In this document: positions 17,197-25,831 of the stretch, piece after piece | Layout: the number at the start of each line of letters is the position of its first letter | Numbering within the stretch: the stretch's first letter is position 1 | DNA from: Verrucomicrobiales bacterium | Lineage (GTDB): Bacteria; Verrucomicrobiota; Verrucomicrobiia; Limisphaerales; J093 | Direction of reading: 5' to 3' | Assembly (NCBI GenBank): GCA_024233215.1 | Contig: JACKPW010000022.1 | Coordinates: 1 to 64,000 of the forward strand | Length of the DNA: 64,000 nucleotides | Position numbers and translations under genes: made by a program | Notes under the pieces: model-generated | Databases searched by the model: none | The model's input: only the letters and a program-made list of their open reading frames with translations | Told to the model about the DNA's origin: nothing

Positions 17197-17508
17197 TCAG
17201 GATTCATCGATTTCCACCGTGCGGCTCGCCCAGCGATTGAGTTCGGCGAACACCTCTTCGTCCGTGACTTCGGCGGCGAGGCGTTCCACCTTCGCGTAGG
17301 GCCAGATCTCGACTTCGGGTGGGGCGTCACCGTCCCAGACGAAGACCAGGGCGATGTCCGAGTTTGGGCCACTGCGGGCGGCGCGACGCCAACGGCAAAT
17401 CCGGCCCTGGTGGTACCGGCGCATGGCGAGGGTTCGGCGGGTGGTTTCCAGGATGCGACTCTGGAAGCTCTCAGCCAGTTCTGTGGGGTGCTTGCTACGC
17501 GTGTTCAT
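17197..17508 (-). CDS. Hypothetical phage protein
   Basis: 103 residues. The N-terminus is basic and arginine-rich (RRTLAMRRYHQGRICRWRRA) and the C-terminus acidic (VTDEEVFAELNRWASRTVEI). It is the first gene after the CCAACC-rich noncoding segment and precedes the nuclease-like gene by 9 bases. No family recognised. Confidence 0.6.
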   Translation of the reverse strand: MNTRSKHPTELAESFQSRILETTRRTLAMRRYHQGRICRWRRAARSGPNSDIALVFVWDGDAPPEVEIWPYAKVERLAAEVTDEEVFAELNRWASRTVEIDES

Positions 17509-17712
17509 CGGGTCGGGATTCGGGGATGTTGAAAGGCCGGCGCGTCAACCAACCGACCAACCACCACACCCTCCCCCTATGGGGGTGGTTGGTTTGGTTG
17601 GTGGTGGGTTGGTCTGAGGTCGGCGCTTGAACATGGGCGTTGAAGATTTGCGTAAATGGTTCGGGTTGTGTTTGATACGATCCAACCAACCAGCCAAACC
17701 GGCCGGTTTTGG
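17509..17712 (-). repeat. CCAACC/GGTTGG-rich noncoding segment with large hairpin
   Basis: Between the helicase stop and the next gene, 204 bases hold an imperfect inverted repeat: left arm 17547-17566 (AACCAACCGACCAACCACCA), right arm 17584-17603 of matching GG-TT runs. The right arm continues to 17612 with GGTTGGTTTGGTTGG, a pattern able to form a two-tier G-quadruplex. More AACC/GGTT units follow at 17681-17712. The position among replication genes suggests an origin or regulatory iterons. Confidence 0.6.
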
Positions 17713-18936
17713 TCATTGGTCGGTGCAACCGGCGGTTGAGGGCTGGTTGAGGACCTCCTGACGGGCCTTTTCGGTGACGTGATAGAGCTTCTGCTGACCG
17801 CGTTCATGGAACCGCAGCAGGCCCTGCTTGACCCCTTCGGCGAGGGCGTTCTGGACCGAATTGGGAGCGCAGTTGAACAACCGGCTCATCTCCTTCTTGT
17901 AGTGGGATTGGTTCTGGTTTTCGTCTTTCGCGATGCAGTGCAGCAACTCGACCATGGAGACCTTCTTGGTGCGGTTGCGTCCCGTCTCTTCGAGCAGCTC
18001 ATCCACTTCGACCTGTTGGGCCTGTCGCCAGCAGATGATGCCGGGCTCCCGGAAGTGGGCGATGTGCTGGACCGTCGTGGACTGGCCGTCATCCTCCTCC
18101 CAGCCGAGCCGCCGGCCCCGCTTGGGCGCCCGCAGCTCGAAGATCGTCTCCGACCCGATTGAGCGGATCGCCAACGCCGCCCGGGCCGGGTTGATCCACT
18201 CGGCGGAACCCGCACCCAGGTAGGCGAAGTCACCCGCTTCCCAGCCTTCCTTTTCCTTCCCGCGAAGCGGCTTGTTCGTGTGGTGGGCCAGGATCAGCCC
18301 GATCTGGTGCTTCTGCAGGAGCGGGTTCATCAGCTCCCGCATGAAGTGGCTCACGTCCCGTTGGCTGTTGCTGTCCCCTCCCAGGTAGGCGAAGGCCGGG
18401 TCGATGATCAGGATGTCAAACGGGCCATGCTCGGCCAGCAACGCCTCGAGCGTCGCGGCGAACCGGTCCCCGCTCCGGTCACTGAGCGTGCAGACCGCCA
18501 CCCGCTGCTGCGCCTGGAGCTTGTCGGGGTCGCTCAGTTCACACCCCTTCAGCACGCCGTCCCGCATCTCGGCCAGGTCGCCGTCGTCATTCTCAGCCTG
18601 GATGAGCAGGATGCGCATGCCGCGTTGGCGGTAATGCTCGCCCGGCTTGATGCCGAAGAGCGGTTTGCCCACCGACAGGTGGAGGGCGAGTTGCATCAGG
18701 AAGGCGGACTTGCCTACGCCGGTCGGGCCGACCAGCAGGCAGACGCCGCCGCGGTAGAGGAAACGGTGTTGGATCAGTTCTTTGGGGTCGTTCTTCATGT
18801 CAGGGCTTTGGAGTTCGCTGAGGATGCGGATTCGGGGAAGTTCCTGGACCTTAACCGCCTCGGTTTGGGCCGCATCGAGGCGGTCGGCGGGGAGCCAGGA
18901 GGAAAGCAGCTTCGTGAGAGGGGTGGCATCAGACAT
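17713..18936 (-). CDS. RecA-like AAA ATPase, phage replicative helicase (RepA/AAA_25 type)
   Basis: 407 residues. Walker A is LVGPTGVGKSAFL (about 68-80), Walker B is DILIIDPAFAYLGGD (about 175-189), and LILAHHTNKP is the sensor-like strand. This matches the hexameric RepA/AAA_25 helicases of phages and plasmids. The C-terminal 90 residues carry a winged-helix-like region (MSRLFNCAPNSVQNALAEGV). It overlaps the primase by 8 bases, forming a replication operon. Confidence 0.8.
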   Translation of the reverse strand: MSDATPLTKLLSSWLPADRLDAAQTEAVKVQELPRIRILSELQSPDMKNDPKELIQHRFLYRGGVCLLVGPTGVGKSAFLMQLALHLSVGKPLFGIKPGEHYRQRGMRILLIQAENDDGDLAEMRDGVLKGCELSDPDKLQAQQRVAVCTLSDRSGDRFAATLEALLAEHGPFDILIIDPAFAYLGGDSNSQRDVSHFMRELMNPLLQKHQIGLILAHHTNKPLRGKEKEGWEAGDFAYLGAGSAEWINPARAALAIRSIGSETIFELRAPKRGRRLGWEEDDGQSTTVQHIAHFREPGIICWRQAQQVEVDELLEETGRNRTKKVSMVELLHCIAKDENQNQSHYKKEMSRLFNCAPNSVQNALAEGVKQGLLRFHERGQQKLYHVTEKARQEVLNQPSTAGCTDQ

Positions 18937-19828
18937 TCAAGGGCTCGGGGTTGAAGTGGAGGATTTGTTGCCGGACCGAAGGGACGCCGCCCACGACCCG
19001 GAGGCCGCCAGGCATCCGGAGCCAACCGCAGATGTCCCAGCGGGTGGCGTCGGCGCCCAACAGGCAGGCGGTGTAGAAGAACCGGACCTGATCGCGGACG
19101 CCCAGGTGACTGACCCGGAACCACGCGTGCAGGCTTTTGCCGCCCGAATCGACCACCATCACCAGGGGCGCCAGGCTGGCCAACCGGGTGATGAGTTGGG
19201 CCTGCTGCGCCTTCGCCATGTTGCGGTCATCAAACTCGGCAACGAGATGCCGGCGGCAGGCGACGTTGTTCTGGCAGCGGGGCGCGGGTTTGCGCAGGTA
19301 ATTGATGGCGGTGCGTCCACGCATCGGGTTGATGACGATGAACTGCATGAACGCCGCGTCGACGATGGCTTCCTCCAGGGGCCGGACCAGGGCGTGATCG
19401 CTGGTGCGGGAGGCGCAGACCAGTTCTCCGGCCCGGAAGAGGTGTGGCAGGACTTCCGCAGCCTGCAGACCCGTGTCCACGTCGGTGTCGAACCGGGCGG
19501 GGGTCTCGCCGAGGACCTGGTAGATCAGGGCGGGATCGGGTTCAGGCCAGGCCACGGGTGCCCGGCCGAAGTTGATCCGATGCGTGGGGGTGTCGCTGTA
19601 GGCGAAGTCGACTGCGGCTTCGATCTCCGAGTTCGGGACGGGCCGATGGTCGACCCACTCGTCACAGCACTCGCGTAGGAACGCGCAGCACTGGTCGGCG
19701 GAAAGGAGACTGCGGAGCCCACTGGCGACCTGGGCCAGCCATCGATGGGTGCCGCCGGGACCGGGCATCGTCTGAAGCCGTTCGGCCGTGCGATGGGAGA
19801 AGGGGTAGAGCGTGGCCATGGGGATCAC
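18929..19828 (-). CDS. Phage primase-like protein
   Basis: 299 residues. Two catalytic-type motifs stand out: HLVAEFDDRNMAKAQQAQL, the acidic strand followed by a helix, and VVDSGGKSLHAWFRV, the SGGKSLHAW signature of archaeo-eukaryotic-type primases on plasmids and phages. The N-terminal 150 residues are a separate domain without motifs I recognise. It overlaps the polymerase stop by four bases and the helicase by eight, consistent with a coupled primase-helicase pair. Confidence 0.75.
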   Translation of the reverse strand: MIPMATLYPFSHRTAERLQTMPGPGGTHRWLAQVASGLRSLLSADQCCAFLRECCDEWVDHRPVPNSEIEAAVDFAYSDTPTHRINFGRAPVAWPEPDPALIYQVLGETPARFDTDVDTGLQAAEVLPHLFRAGELVCASRTSDHALVRPLEEAIVDAAFMQFIVINPMRGRTAINYLRKPAPRCQNNVACRRHLVAEFDDRNMAKAQQAQLITRLASLAPLVMVVDSGGKSLHAWFRVSHLGVRDQVRFFYTACLLGADATRWDICGWLRMPGGLRVVGGVPSVRQQILHFNPEPLNV

Positions 19829-22643
19829 TTGGCGTAGAAATCCATCAGTTTGCCGTCGGCCTTCAGGGGCAGGTGGGACGCCCAGGGCAACGGCGTTTCC
19901 ATGATCGCGACGATGCGCTGCAGGTCGGCTTCGGCGGTCTCGGTGGGCAGCTCGAAGACGAGTTCGTCATGCACGCTTAGGACGGGCGTGAAGCCGGCGG
20001 ACGAGCAGCGCAGCCAGGCGGAGGCGAGCACGTCTCGCGCGGTGGCCTGGGTCCAGTTCTCGGCGAGCAGACCGCCGTACACTTGAACCAGCTCACCGGC
20101 GATGGTGCAGATGATATCCCGTCGCCCGGTGGAGACGTCGCGATAGATCAGGAACCGGTTGATCGTCCGGTCATGCTGGGCGCAGGGGAGTGGGAGTCGG
20201 TAGGTCCGGCCGTCACAGGAAGCGCAGGCGTCTTGGAGGCGGTTCCAGAGTTCGACGATCTTCGGGTTGGACTCGCGGAACTCGAGGACGATCCGCTCGG
20301 ACTCCGTCTCGCTCAGTTCCAGCCCGGCCATGACCTTGGCCACGTCGATGAACTTGCGCCACCCGCAGCCGAAGCCCAGGCCGAGGCAATTGTGGGCGAC
20401 CAGATTAGCCGTGCAGAAGCGATGTCTGGGACCGGCATTTACGATATCGAAGACCGGCACGCGTGCTTCGGGATTCCTGTTCAAGGATCTCCTCACCGGT
20501 GAACCCACGTTGAGCAAGCCGAGCAACAGTCTGCGGCAGATACCGGCGAACGTGACGCTCAGCGAACTCCTTAGCCGAAAGGCGGCGGCCTTGAAACGTG
20601 ACCATGACAGTAGCCCGCAGGTTGCGGGTGTTCTGTTTGCGCGTGGCCCATCGGAGATTGCCGGGTTCATAGCCTTTGTCGTTGTCGATTCGGTCGATTT
20701 CGAGATCGGGGGAAGCGTTGGGGAGTGATCGGACATAGTCGGCAAAGCAGGCTCGGTTGTGGAAGAGGGGGTGAACTCTGATCCCTCGTGCGCCATAGTT
20801 CTTGTATCCTCGGCAGTTCGGGTCATGGCAGCGTCTCATCATTGCGTCCCACCGGGCTGACAGGATCAGATCCAGTGCGTCGGGCTTTCTCCCCCATGTC
20901 TTGAGGTCCCGTGACAACCGGGCCTGCTTCCTTCCGCATTGACCGCAGCGTTTGCTCGTCCCGAGCTGCAGATTGCGGAAGTTGGCGAGATGAACGCGGC
21001 CACAGCGACCGCAGCGTGCTTTCACACACCTGTAGCCACTCCTGCGATAGACATCGGAGGACAAAACGACCCAGTCTCCAAACGTCTGCCCAGGTTCCAC
21101 CGGGAGGGTTTCGCCCAAGTAGGTGTGCGGCATCGATCCGTGCGCGAATCTCCCGAATCGGTCTCGTTGTTCCGTCCTTGAGGAATACTCTGTGATCTTC
21201 TGTGAGGTGCTCTCCTGCATAGTTCCTGACTGGCTTGTATCCGGTGCGGATGACCGCATCGAATGGGGTGAAGGCTTCGCCGTCCCACAGCAATGCGGTG
21301 GGGTGGTGCTGGAGTTCCGCGACGGTGAGGTAGCCTCGGTCGGTCAGCACTGGCGTGGTCCCGGCGAGGCATCGCGCCTTGGCCAGTTGGCGTAGGCCCG
21401 ATCCGGTACGATCGCACCAGGCTTTGAGCGGTTCCGGCTCGGCGTAACCCATCGTGGCGCGGGCGTGGATCTCGTAGGCGTCCGCATCCGGGTTGCCGGC
21501 GAACATGGCGAGCGCTTCGGTGTCACCGGCCAGGTAGAGCAGCACGCGGCTCTCGATCTGGCTGTAATCGATGACGGCGAGCTTGTGGCCGGGTGGCGCG
21601 ACTATGGCGCGGCGCAGATCGACACCCTCGGCTTCACCCCGGTTCAGGTTCTGGAGATTGAGCCCACCGCCGCCTGACCACCGACCCGTGGTGGCGCCGA
21701 AGTACTTCAGTTCATACGCCATCCGGCCCGAAGGCATCCGGCGGGTCTGCATCGACTCGAGGACGCGGGCCGTCCGGTTGGCCGAGCGGATGCGCTGCAT
21801 GTCCCGGACCCAGGCGGCGGGTTCGGTCTGACCGTGTTCTTCCAACCACAGGAGAAAGCCGGGATCACTCGCGGACGTGCTGGGCGGTACGGGGACGCCG
21901 GCCGCTTCACAGGCCAGGCCGAACTGCTTCACGGAACCCGCCGGCTGCCACGGGAGCTTTCCCGACAGCTCCGTCACGAGCGCATCAAGCTCCTGTTTCC
22001 GCTCATGGACGTGGGACCAGTCGAGACAGAGCCCGTGCCGGCCCATCGCTGAAGTCAACTCGAACAGCCGACGTTCATGCTCCGGCCAGGCGGATTGGTG
22101 CTTCTGCCACAGGGCGAGACAGGCACCGGCGTCACGGGCGGCGTAGTTGAGCAACTCCGGGGACAGTGGTTCGCCGTTGACCCGTTTCCCGCGTTGGCGG
22201 GTGCGGACGCTCTTGTCCAGGGTGACGTTGAACACGGCGGCGGTGGCGCCGGCCAGGTCACGCGGGAGTTGGAGATAGGCGCAAAGGGCGGCGGAGCAAT
22301 GCCACTGCCGCGGCATGGCGGTTCGCGCCGGGATCACGCTCGACAGGCACAACCGCTCGTACACTTCCGCGTCAAAATCCCGGTGGTGACTGACCCAGTC
22401 GAGCCCGTCGATGGTCTCCCAGGGGAACTCGGACGGGTGGCAGACGCAGGCGGACGTTCCGTCGCTGACGGCGACCACGTATGCGCTGAACCTCGGGTCC
22501 CGGCAATACGCCCAGGTGCCCATTTGGGCCACGCAATAGGCGGTGGTGTGGAACGTCTCGAAATCGACGCCCACGACGGAACCGGGATCGGACCGGTCCC
22601 GCCATTGGGCGGGGGTGAGCAGCGTGTCGGGCTCGGGGAACAT
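19825..22643 (-). CDS. Family A DNA polymerase interrupted by an intein that shifts frame twice
   Basis: The N-part (22643-21372) has a 3'-5' exonuclease domain (VVGVDFETFH with D27/E29, later YAARDAGACLAL) and polymerase motif A, LAVIDYSQIESRVL. Motif B is split: RQLAKAR, then the intein, then CLGLGFGCGWRKF. Motif C is SVHDELVFELP near the C-terminus. Removing 20389-21371 joins a normal family A motif B. The three parts lie in three different frames, so as written the gene cannot be translated straight through. A recent double frameshift, sequencing error or recoding are possible. About 610 residues without the intein. Confidence 0.8.
20389..21371 (-). other. Intein at polymerase motif B, 983 bases, broken into three frames
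   Basis: The intein starts at the cysteine of CLAGTTPVLTDRGYLTVAEL (block A), has block B at HLTEDHRVFLKDG, an HNH endonuclease in the middle, block F at VPVFDIVNAGPRHRF and block G at ANLVAHN followed by the extein cysteine. All junction residues for splicing (Cys1, terminal His-Asn, Cys+1) are present. The length is 3 x 327 + 2: the endonuclease is shifted +1 from the N-domain and the C-domain +1 again. Confidence 0.8.
20405..21133 (-). CDS. HNH homing endonuclease within the intein
   Basis: About 242 residues if started at the ATG at 21133. The N-terminal half has CGRCGRVH and CGQCGRKQ, two zinc-binding CxxC pairs, after FGDWVVLSSDVYRRSGYRC. The nuclease part is RWDAMMRRCHDPNCRGYKNY then LEIDRIDNDKGYEPGNLRWA, the standard layout of phage HNH endonucleases. 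Such enzymes cut intein-free alleles and spread the intein. The frame has its own possible start, so it may be made as a separate protein even though the intein frame is broken. Confidence 0.7.
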   Translation of the reverse strand: MPHTYLGETLPVEPGQTFGDWVVLSSDVYRRSGYRCVKARCGRCGRVHLANFRNLQLGTSKRCGQCGRKQARLSRDLKTWGRKPDALDLILSARWDAMMRRCHDPNCRGYKNYGARGIRVHPLFHNRACFADYVRSLPNASPDLEIDRIDNDKGYEPGNLRWATRKQNTRNLRATVMVTFQGRRLSAKEFAERHVRRYLPQTVARLAQRGFTGEEILEQESRSTRAGLRYRKCRSQTSLLHG

Positions 22644-22647
22644 GGCG

Positions 22648-23451
22648 TCAATTGCGCTGCGCGGTGCGGGGGTCGTAGCCCTTGATGTAGCGCCAGAGCG
22701 CCGCCACCAGTTTGAACGCCTGCCAGTCCCGCGGCAGGGTCTCGTGCTTTACCACCTCCATCCGGCCGGGTTCCGTGGTCGAGATGAACACGTTGGCCGC
22801 GAGGACCCGTTCGATGTTCTCCTCGCCCCAGTAGGTGGCGGCGTAGGCGGCGAGCTGCATCGCCTGGTTGTCATACGCCACGACTTTCTCGCCCGGTTTG
22901 GTGGTCCGGGTTTTGTAGTCGAGGATGCCGATGCCGGCCTGGCCGTAGCGGAAGAGCACGTCGGCCGTGCCGGCGAAGCCGTGGGCGTGGTTGACGACCC
23001 GCAGCTCACGCTCGACGATCTCGATGCCGGTCTGGGCCTTCCACTTGAGCACGGGCTCGATGTAGACCGCCAACTCCGGGTCATAGGGTTCACCCGTCAT
23101 CGCCAGTTCCAGCGCGGCGTGGATCGCGGTGCCGCGGTCGGCGGCCTGTTCGACTTGGGCGAAGGCGGCGTCCCGAACCCGGTTGCACCAGTAGTCCTCG
23201 GACTCCTGCTCCTGTTTGGGGGCTCGGAGCGTGGCCAGGGCAACCTGGTTGAGCTTCCACTTCTCCAAGCCGGGTTTGGCGAGGACGCCCAGGATGCTGG
23301 TGACGCTGGGGAAGAGCCCGAGCCGTTGAGCATCCCGGATGGTGGTGGCGCGTTCGCCCGAGCCGTCGGCGGTGGGCAGACGGTGGAGCGGGGTCCCGTC
23401 GGCACGATACCAATGGCCGGCGGGGATACGGTTCTTGGTGAGGACAGCCAT
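22648..23451 (-). CDS. PD-(D/E)XK exonuclease (RecB/Cas4-like)
   Basis: 267 residues from ATG 23451; the longer frame to 23706 overlaps the SSB-like gene and is rejected. The nuclease core is GFAGTADVLFRYG followed by IGILDYKTRTTKPG, the conserved D and D-X-K of the RecB/Cas4 family, with QAMQLAAYAATYW as the Q-x3-Y helix. N-terminally PSVTSILGVLAKPGLEKW is typical of phage members. It starts 2 bases after the SSB-like stop and probably makes single-stranded ends for recombination. Confidence 0.85.
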   Translation of the reverse strand: MAVLTKNRIPAGHWYRADGTPLHRLPTADGSGERATTIRDAQRLGLFPSVTSILGVLAKPGLEKWKLNQVALATLRAPKQEQESEDYWCNRVRDAAFAQVEQAADRGTAIHAALELAMTGEPYDPELAVYIEPVLKWKAQTGIEIVERELRVVNHAHGFAGTADVLFRYGQAGIGILDYKTRTTKPGEKVVAYDNQAMQLAAYAATYWGEENIERVLAANVFISTTEPGRMEVVKHETLPRDWQAFKLVAALWRYIKGYDPRTAQRN

Positions 23452-23453
23452 GA

Positions 23454-24044
23454 TCAGAAGGGGACATCGTCGTCCGGGACGGGGGTCACGGACGGGGTCT
23501 TCGGTTGCGGGGCGGGAGCCGGCTGAGGCGCGGGGGCCGGCGCCGGAACGGCGGGTTGTGGCGCCGGGGCCGGCGCAGACGCCGGAGCCGCGACAGGCTG
23601 ATGTGCAGGTTGGGCGAACCCGGCGGGGACCGGGGACAGCGCCGCGATGCCGGCGAACACGCCACTGCCGTCCTTGCGCTGGACGTGCTCTACAGTGAGC
23701 AGGCACTGGCTGCCCTTCAGCTCGCAGTAGTCCCAGCCGAACTGCGGTGCCCGGCCGAGCAGGGATTTCAGGAAGCCGAACAGCGCCGACTTCTCGTTGC
23801 CGGAGATGCGCATTTGCCGGCTGGCGACCTTGTGCGGGTTGCCCTGGGCGTCCCGGAAACCGAAGAGAAAACAGGCCAGATCGACCTTCTCGGTTTCGGA
23901 GGACTGATACTTGGTTCGGACAACGCCGAACTCATCGCGGATGTCGATGATGGTGGCGATAAACGTCCCGGCCGGGGCCAGGGCGTCACCGATCACGTCA
24001 CGGAACGGATTGTTCGCGTTCGTGGGTTGCTGAAGTACTGCCAT
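23454..24044 (-). CDS. SSB-like single-stranded DNA-binding protein, phage
   Basis: 196 residues. Residues 20-130 look like an OB-fold (GTFIATIIDIRDEFG, LACFLFGFRDAQGNP). Residues 140-185 are a proline/alanine-rich linker (APAPAPQPAVPAPAPAP), and the last six residues are DDDVPF, matching the acidic tip DDDIPF that bacterial SSB uses to recruit partners. Its place next to a RecB-like nuclease, polymerase and primase supports a replication or recombination role. Confidence 0.75.
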   Translation of the reverse strand: MAVLQQPTNANNPFRDVIGDALAPAGTFIATIIDIRDEFGVVRTKYQSSETEKVDLACFLFGFRDAQGNPHKVASRQMRISGNEKSALFGFLKSLLGRAPQFGWDYCELKGSQCLLTVEHVQRKDGSGVFAGIAALSPVPAGFAQPAHQPVAAPASAPAPAPQPAVPAPAPAPQPAPAPQPKTPSVTPVPDDDVPF

Positions 24045-24056
24045 ACAGGTGTTCTA

Positions 24057-24389
24057 CTATTGGGTTTGCGGTTGATGACGGCGTTCCGCCCGGAGGGCGG
24101 CCTGTCGTCGTTGAAATTCTTCGGAGCGGAGGTAGGCCTCGACTTCGCTCAGGCGGAACCGTCGTTGGCTCCCGATCTGATGGCCGGGAATCCGCCAGCG
24201 CCACAGGGTGATCGGGCGAAACCCCAACCGGCGGGCCACTTCTTCCCGTGTGAGATAGGGTTCGGAGATAGGGGGCGGCGTGCCGGGTTCAACCGCCACC
24301 GCTTGACCCGCCAGTACTTCAAGAGCGGCGTCCCGGCGTTCCTTCGGCGCGTTCATCGCCGCCTGAATGAGTCGTTCCAACCCGCTCAT
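24057..24389 (-). CDS. Helix-turn-helix DNA-binding protein (excisionase/MerR-like)
   Basis: 110 residues. YLTREEVARRLGFRPITLWR followed by SQRRFRLSEVEAYLRSEEF is the standard HTH_17/excisionase layout, about residues 45-90. It heads the replication gene set and overlaps the small upstream gene by four bases. It could be the recombination directionality factor for the integrase or a transcription regulator. Confidence 0.75.
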   Translation of the reverse strand: MSGLERLIQAAMNAPKERRDAALEVLAGQAVAVEPGTPPPISEPYLTREEVARRLGFRPITLWRWRIPGHQIGSQRRFRLSEVEAYLRSEEFQRRQAALRAERRHQPQTQ

Positions 24390-24562
24390 GGTCGGTCCTC
24401 CCCAAACTTGAACTGGAACTCCCGGAACAAGTCAGCGACTGCGTTCTGGTCACCGGCCTGGGCCAGTTCGATGAGTTGGTGGAAACGTGCGGGGCGGCGC
24501 GGGGACCGGGCGGTCCGATCCGCTTCGGGCGCTCGCGTTGGATGATGGTCTTTGGCTTTCAT
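24386..24562 (-). CDS. Small hypothetical phage protein
   Basis: 58 residues from ATG 24562, preceded by AAGG. A longer start at 24619 gives an unlikely N-terminus. Basic first half (RTARSPRRPARFH), helical second half (LIELAQAGDQNAVADLFREF). The stop overlaps the HTH gene start (ATGA), so the two are coupled. Confidence 0.6.
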   Translation of the reverse strand: MKAKDHHPTRAPEADRTARSPRRPARFHQLIELAQAGDQNAVADLFREFQFKFGEDRP

Positions 24563-24688
24563 GATCTTGCCTTCAACCACCGGCCCGATTTCCGGTAAAC
24601 GGCACAAAAAGAGGGACACCGTTGCTGGTGTCCCTTGATGTCGAGGGGTTTGGAAGATTCCAGGGGCTTCCGGCTGATCTTCCGGAAC

Positions 24689-25831
24689 CTACTGCAGGAG
24701 CGAATCGAGAAGCTCTCTCTGGATTTGTGGCCAGTTCGCGGGGTTCATGGCTGACAGCCCTTCGATGACACCCCGGACCACGTCTGAATCTTCGGCGCTG
24801 GAAGACCGGTTGTGGGCGAGGAAGAGATCATTGTAGGACCCTATTGCCTTTGCGCCGACCCCCCGTCTCCTGATGGCGACGAGAGAGTAGAGGGTTTTGT
24901 AGGCCCCGCCTTGATCCGCGTAGCGCCGCAACTTCTCATCAAAGGTGGATGGGGCGACGTTCAAATCCCTTGCCGCGCCGCTGACGGAACCTCTGGCCAG
25001 CACTTGGCAGATCCACCGAAAGAACTCGGCGTTTACCCGGGTCGTCACAGCCACTAAAGCAGCGATCAGGTTCTCCTTGAGAAGCGCATTCTCATTCTCG
25101 ATTTCCACCACATGCCGCCCGACCCGTTCGACTCCGCGGTCCACCCGGTCAAACCGGGCATCGAGATGCTCCTTCAACGCCTCGACGGGATGCGGTTGAG
25201 CCTGCAGGTGGCGGCAGGCAATCCCGCAGTCTCTGGGAATCCCTCCGGCCTTCGGCATTAGGTTTCCTTCCATCTCGACGCTGGAGATACCCGCCTTCGA
25301 CAGGCTCCGATCCAGGCTCTCCGAAATCACGGGCAACAGCACGCAGCCATCCGCGCCAGCGCGCGAATCCACCTCCTGCACTGCTTGGTGGCTGTCGGCG
25401 TCATCCAGGCCACGATACCAATAGACTCGCCGTCGTTTCGGCCCGTTGCCGCAGGTACCGAGACAATCCAGCCGCGGCCCGAGCTGGTCCGGGCTTCCGG
25501 TCAACCGAAGCGCCCGCCGTAGTGCTTCCCGCACCAAATCGGCGTCGAGGCGATGCAAGAGCACATCCGCTTCGGTCAATTCGATGTCATCGGCGTCATC
25601 ACTGGCCTCGTCGTCCTGGCAGGCCGCCCACCGGTCCAGGTAACGGAACACCGCCAGCCGCCCACCAACCTGGGGGTCGGGGTAAGAATGGCAGTACTCG
25701 CCCGGACAGGGTTGGAGCCAGGGCTCCACCCCCTCGTAATGGTCAGCCAAGAGTTGCCGCCAACCGGCGCGCGAGTCTTTCTGATCGTGTAGGCGGGCCA
25801 ACAGCCGCCAGAATCCCAGGTCCCTGCTCAT
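24689..25831 (-). CDS. Unknown protein with C-terminal helix-turn-helix, second gene of a two-gene unit
   Basis: 380 residues. Residues 1-110 contain acidic stretches (DDEASDDADDIELTEADVLL). Residues 215-255 predict a coiled coil (HLDARFDRVDRGVERVGRHV, ENENALLKENLIAAL). Residues 280-310 read ARGSVSGAARDLNVAPSTFD, a Fis-like helix-turn-helix. The start overlaps the stop of the 395-residue gene (ATGA), so the two proteins are probably made together. I do not recognise the family. The pair lies at the border between the phage replication genes and the repeat array. Confidence 0.65.
   Translation of the reverse strand: MSRDLGFWRLLARLHDQKDSRAGWRQLLADHYEGVEPWLQPCPGEYCHSYPDPQVGGRLAVFRYLDRWAACQDDEASDDADDIELTEADVLLHRLDADLVREALRRALRLTGSPDQLGPRLDCLGTCGNGPKRRRVYWYRGLDDADSHQAVQEVDSRAGADGCVLLPVISESLDRSLSKAGISSVEMEGNLMPKAGGIPRDCGIACRHLQAQPHPVEALKEHLDARFDRVDRGVERVGRHVVEIENENALLKENLIAALVAVTTRVNAEFFRWICQVLARGSVSGAARDLNVAPSTFDEKLRRYADQGGAYKTLYSLVAIRRRGVGAKAIGSYNDLFLAHNRSSSAEDSDVVRGVIEGLSAMNPANWPQIQRELLDSLLQ

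Noticed and set aside
20400..21140. Group I intron carrying the HNH gene
   Set aside because: I cannot see P/Q/R/S core elements, and the flanks have intein blocks. Not excluded, but no direct evidence.
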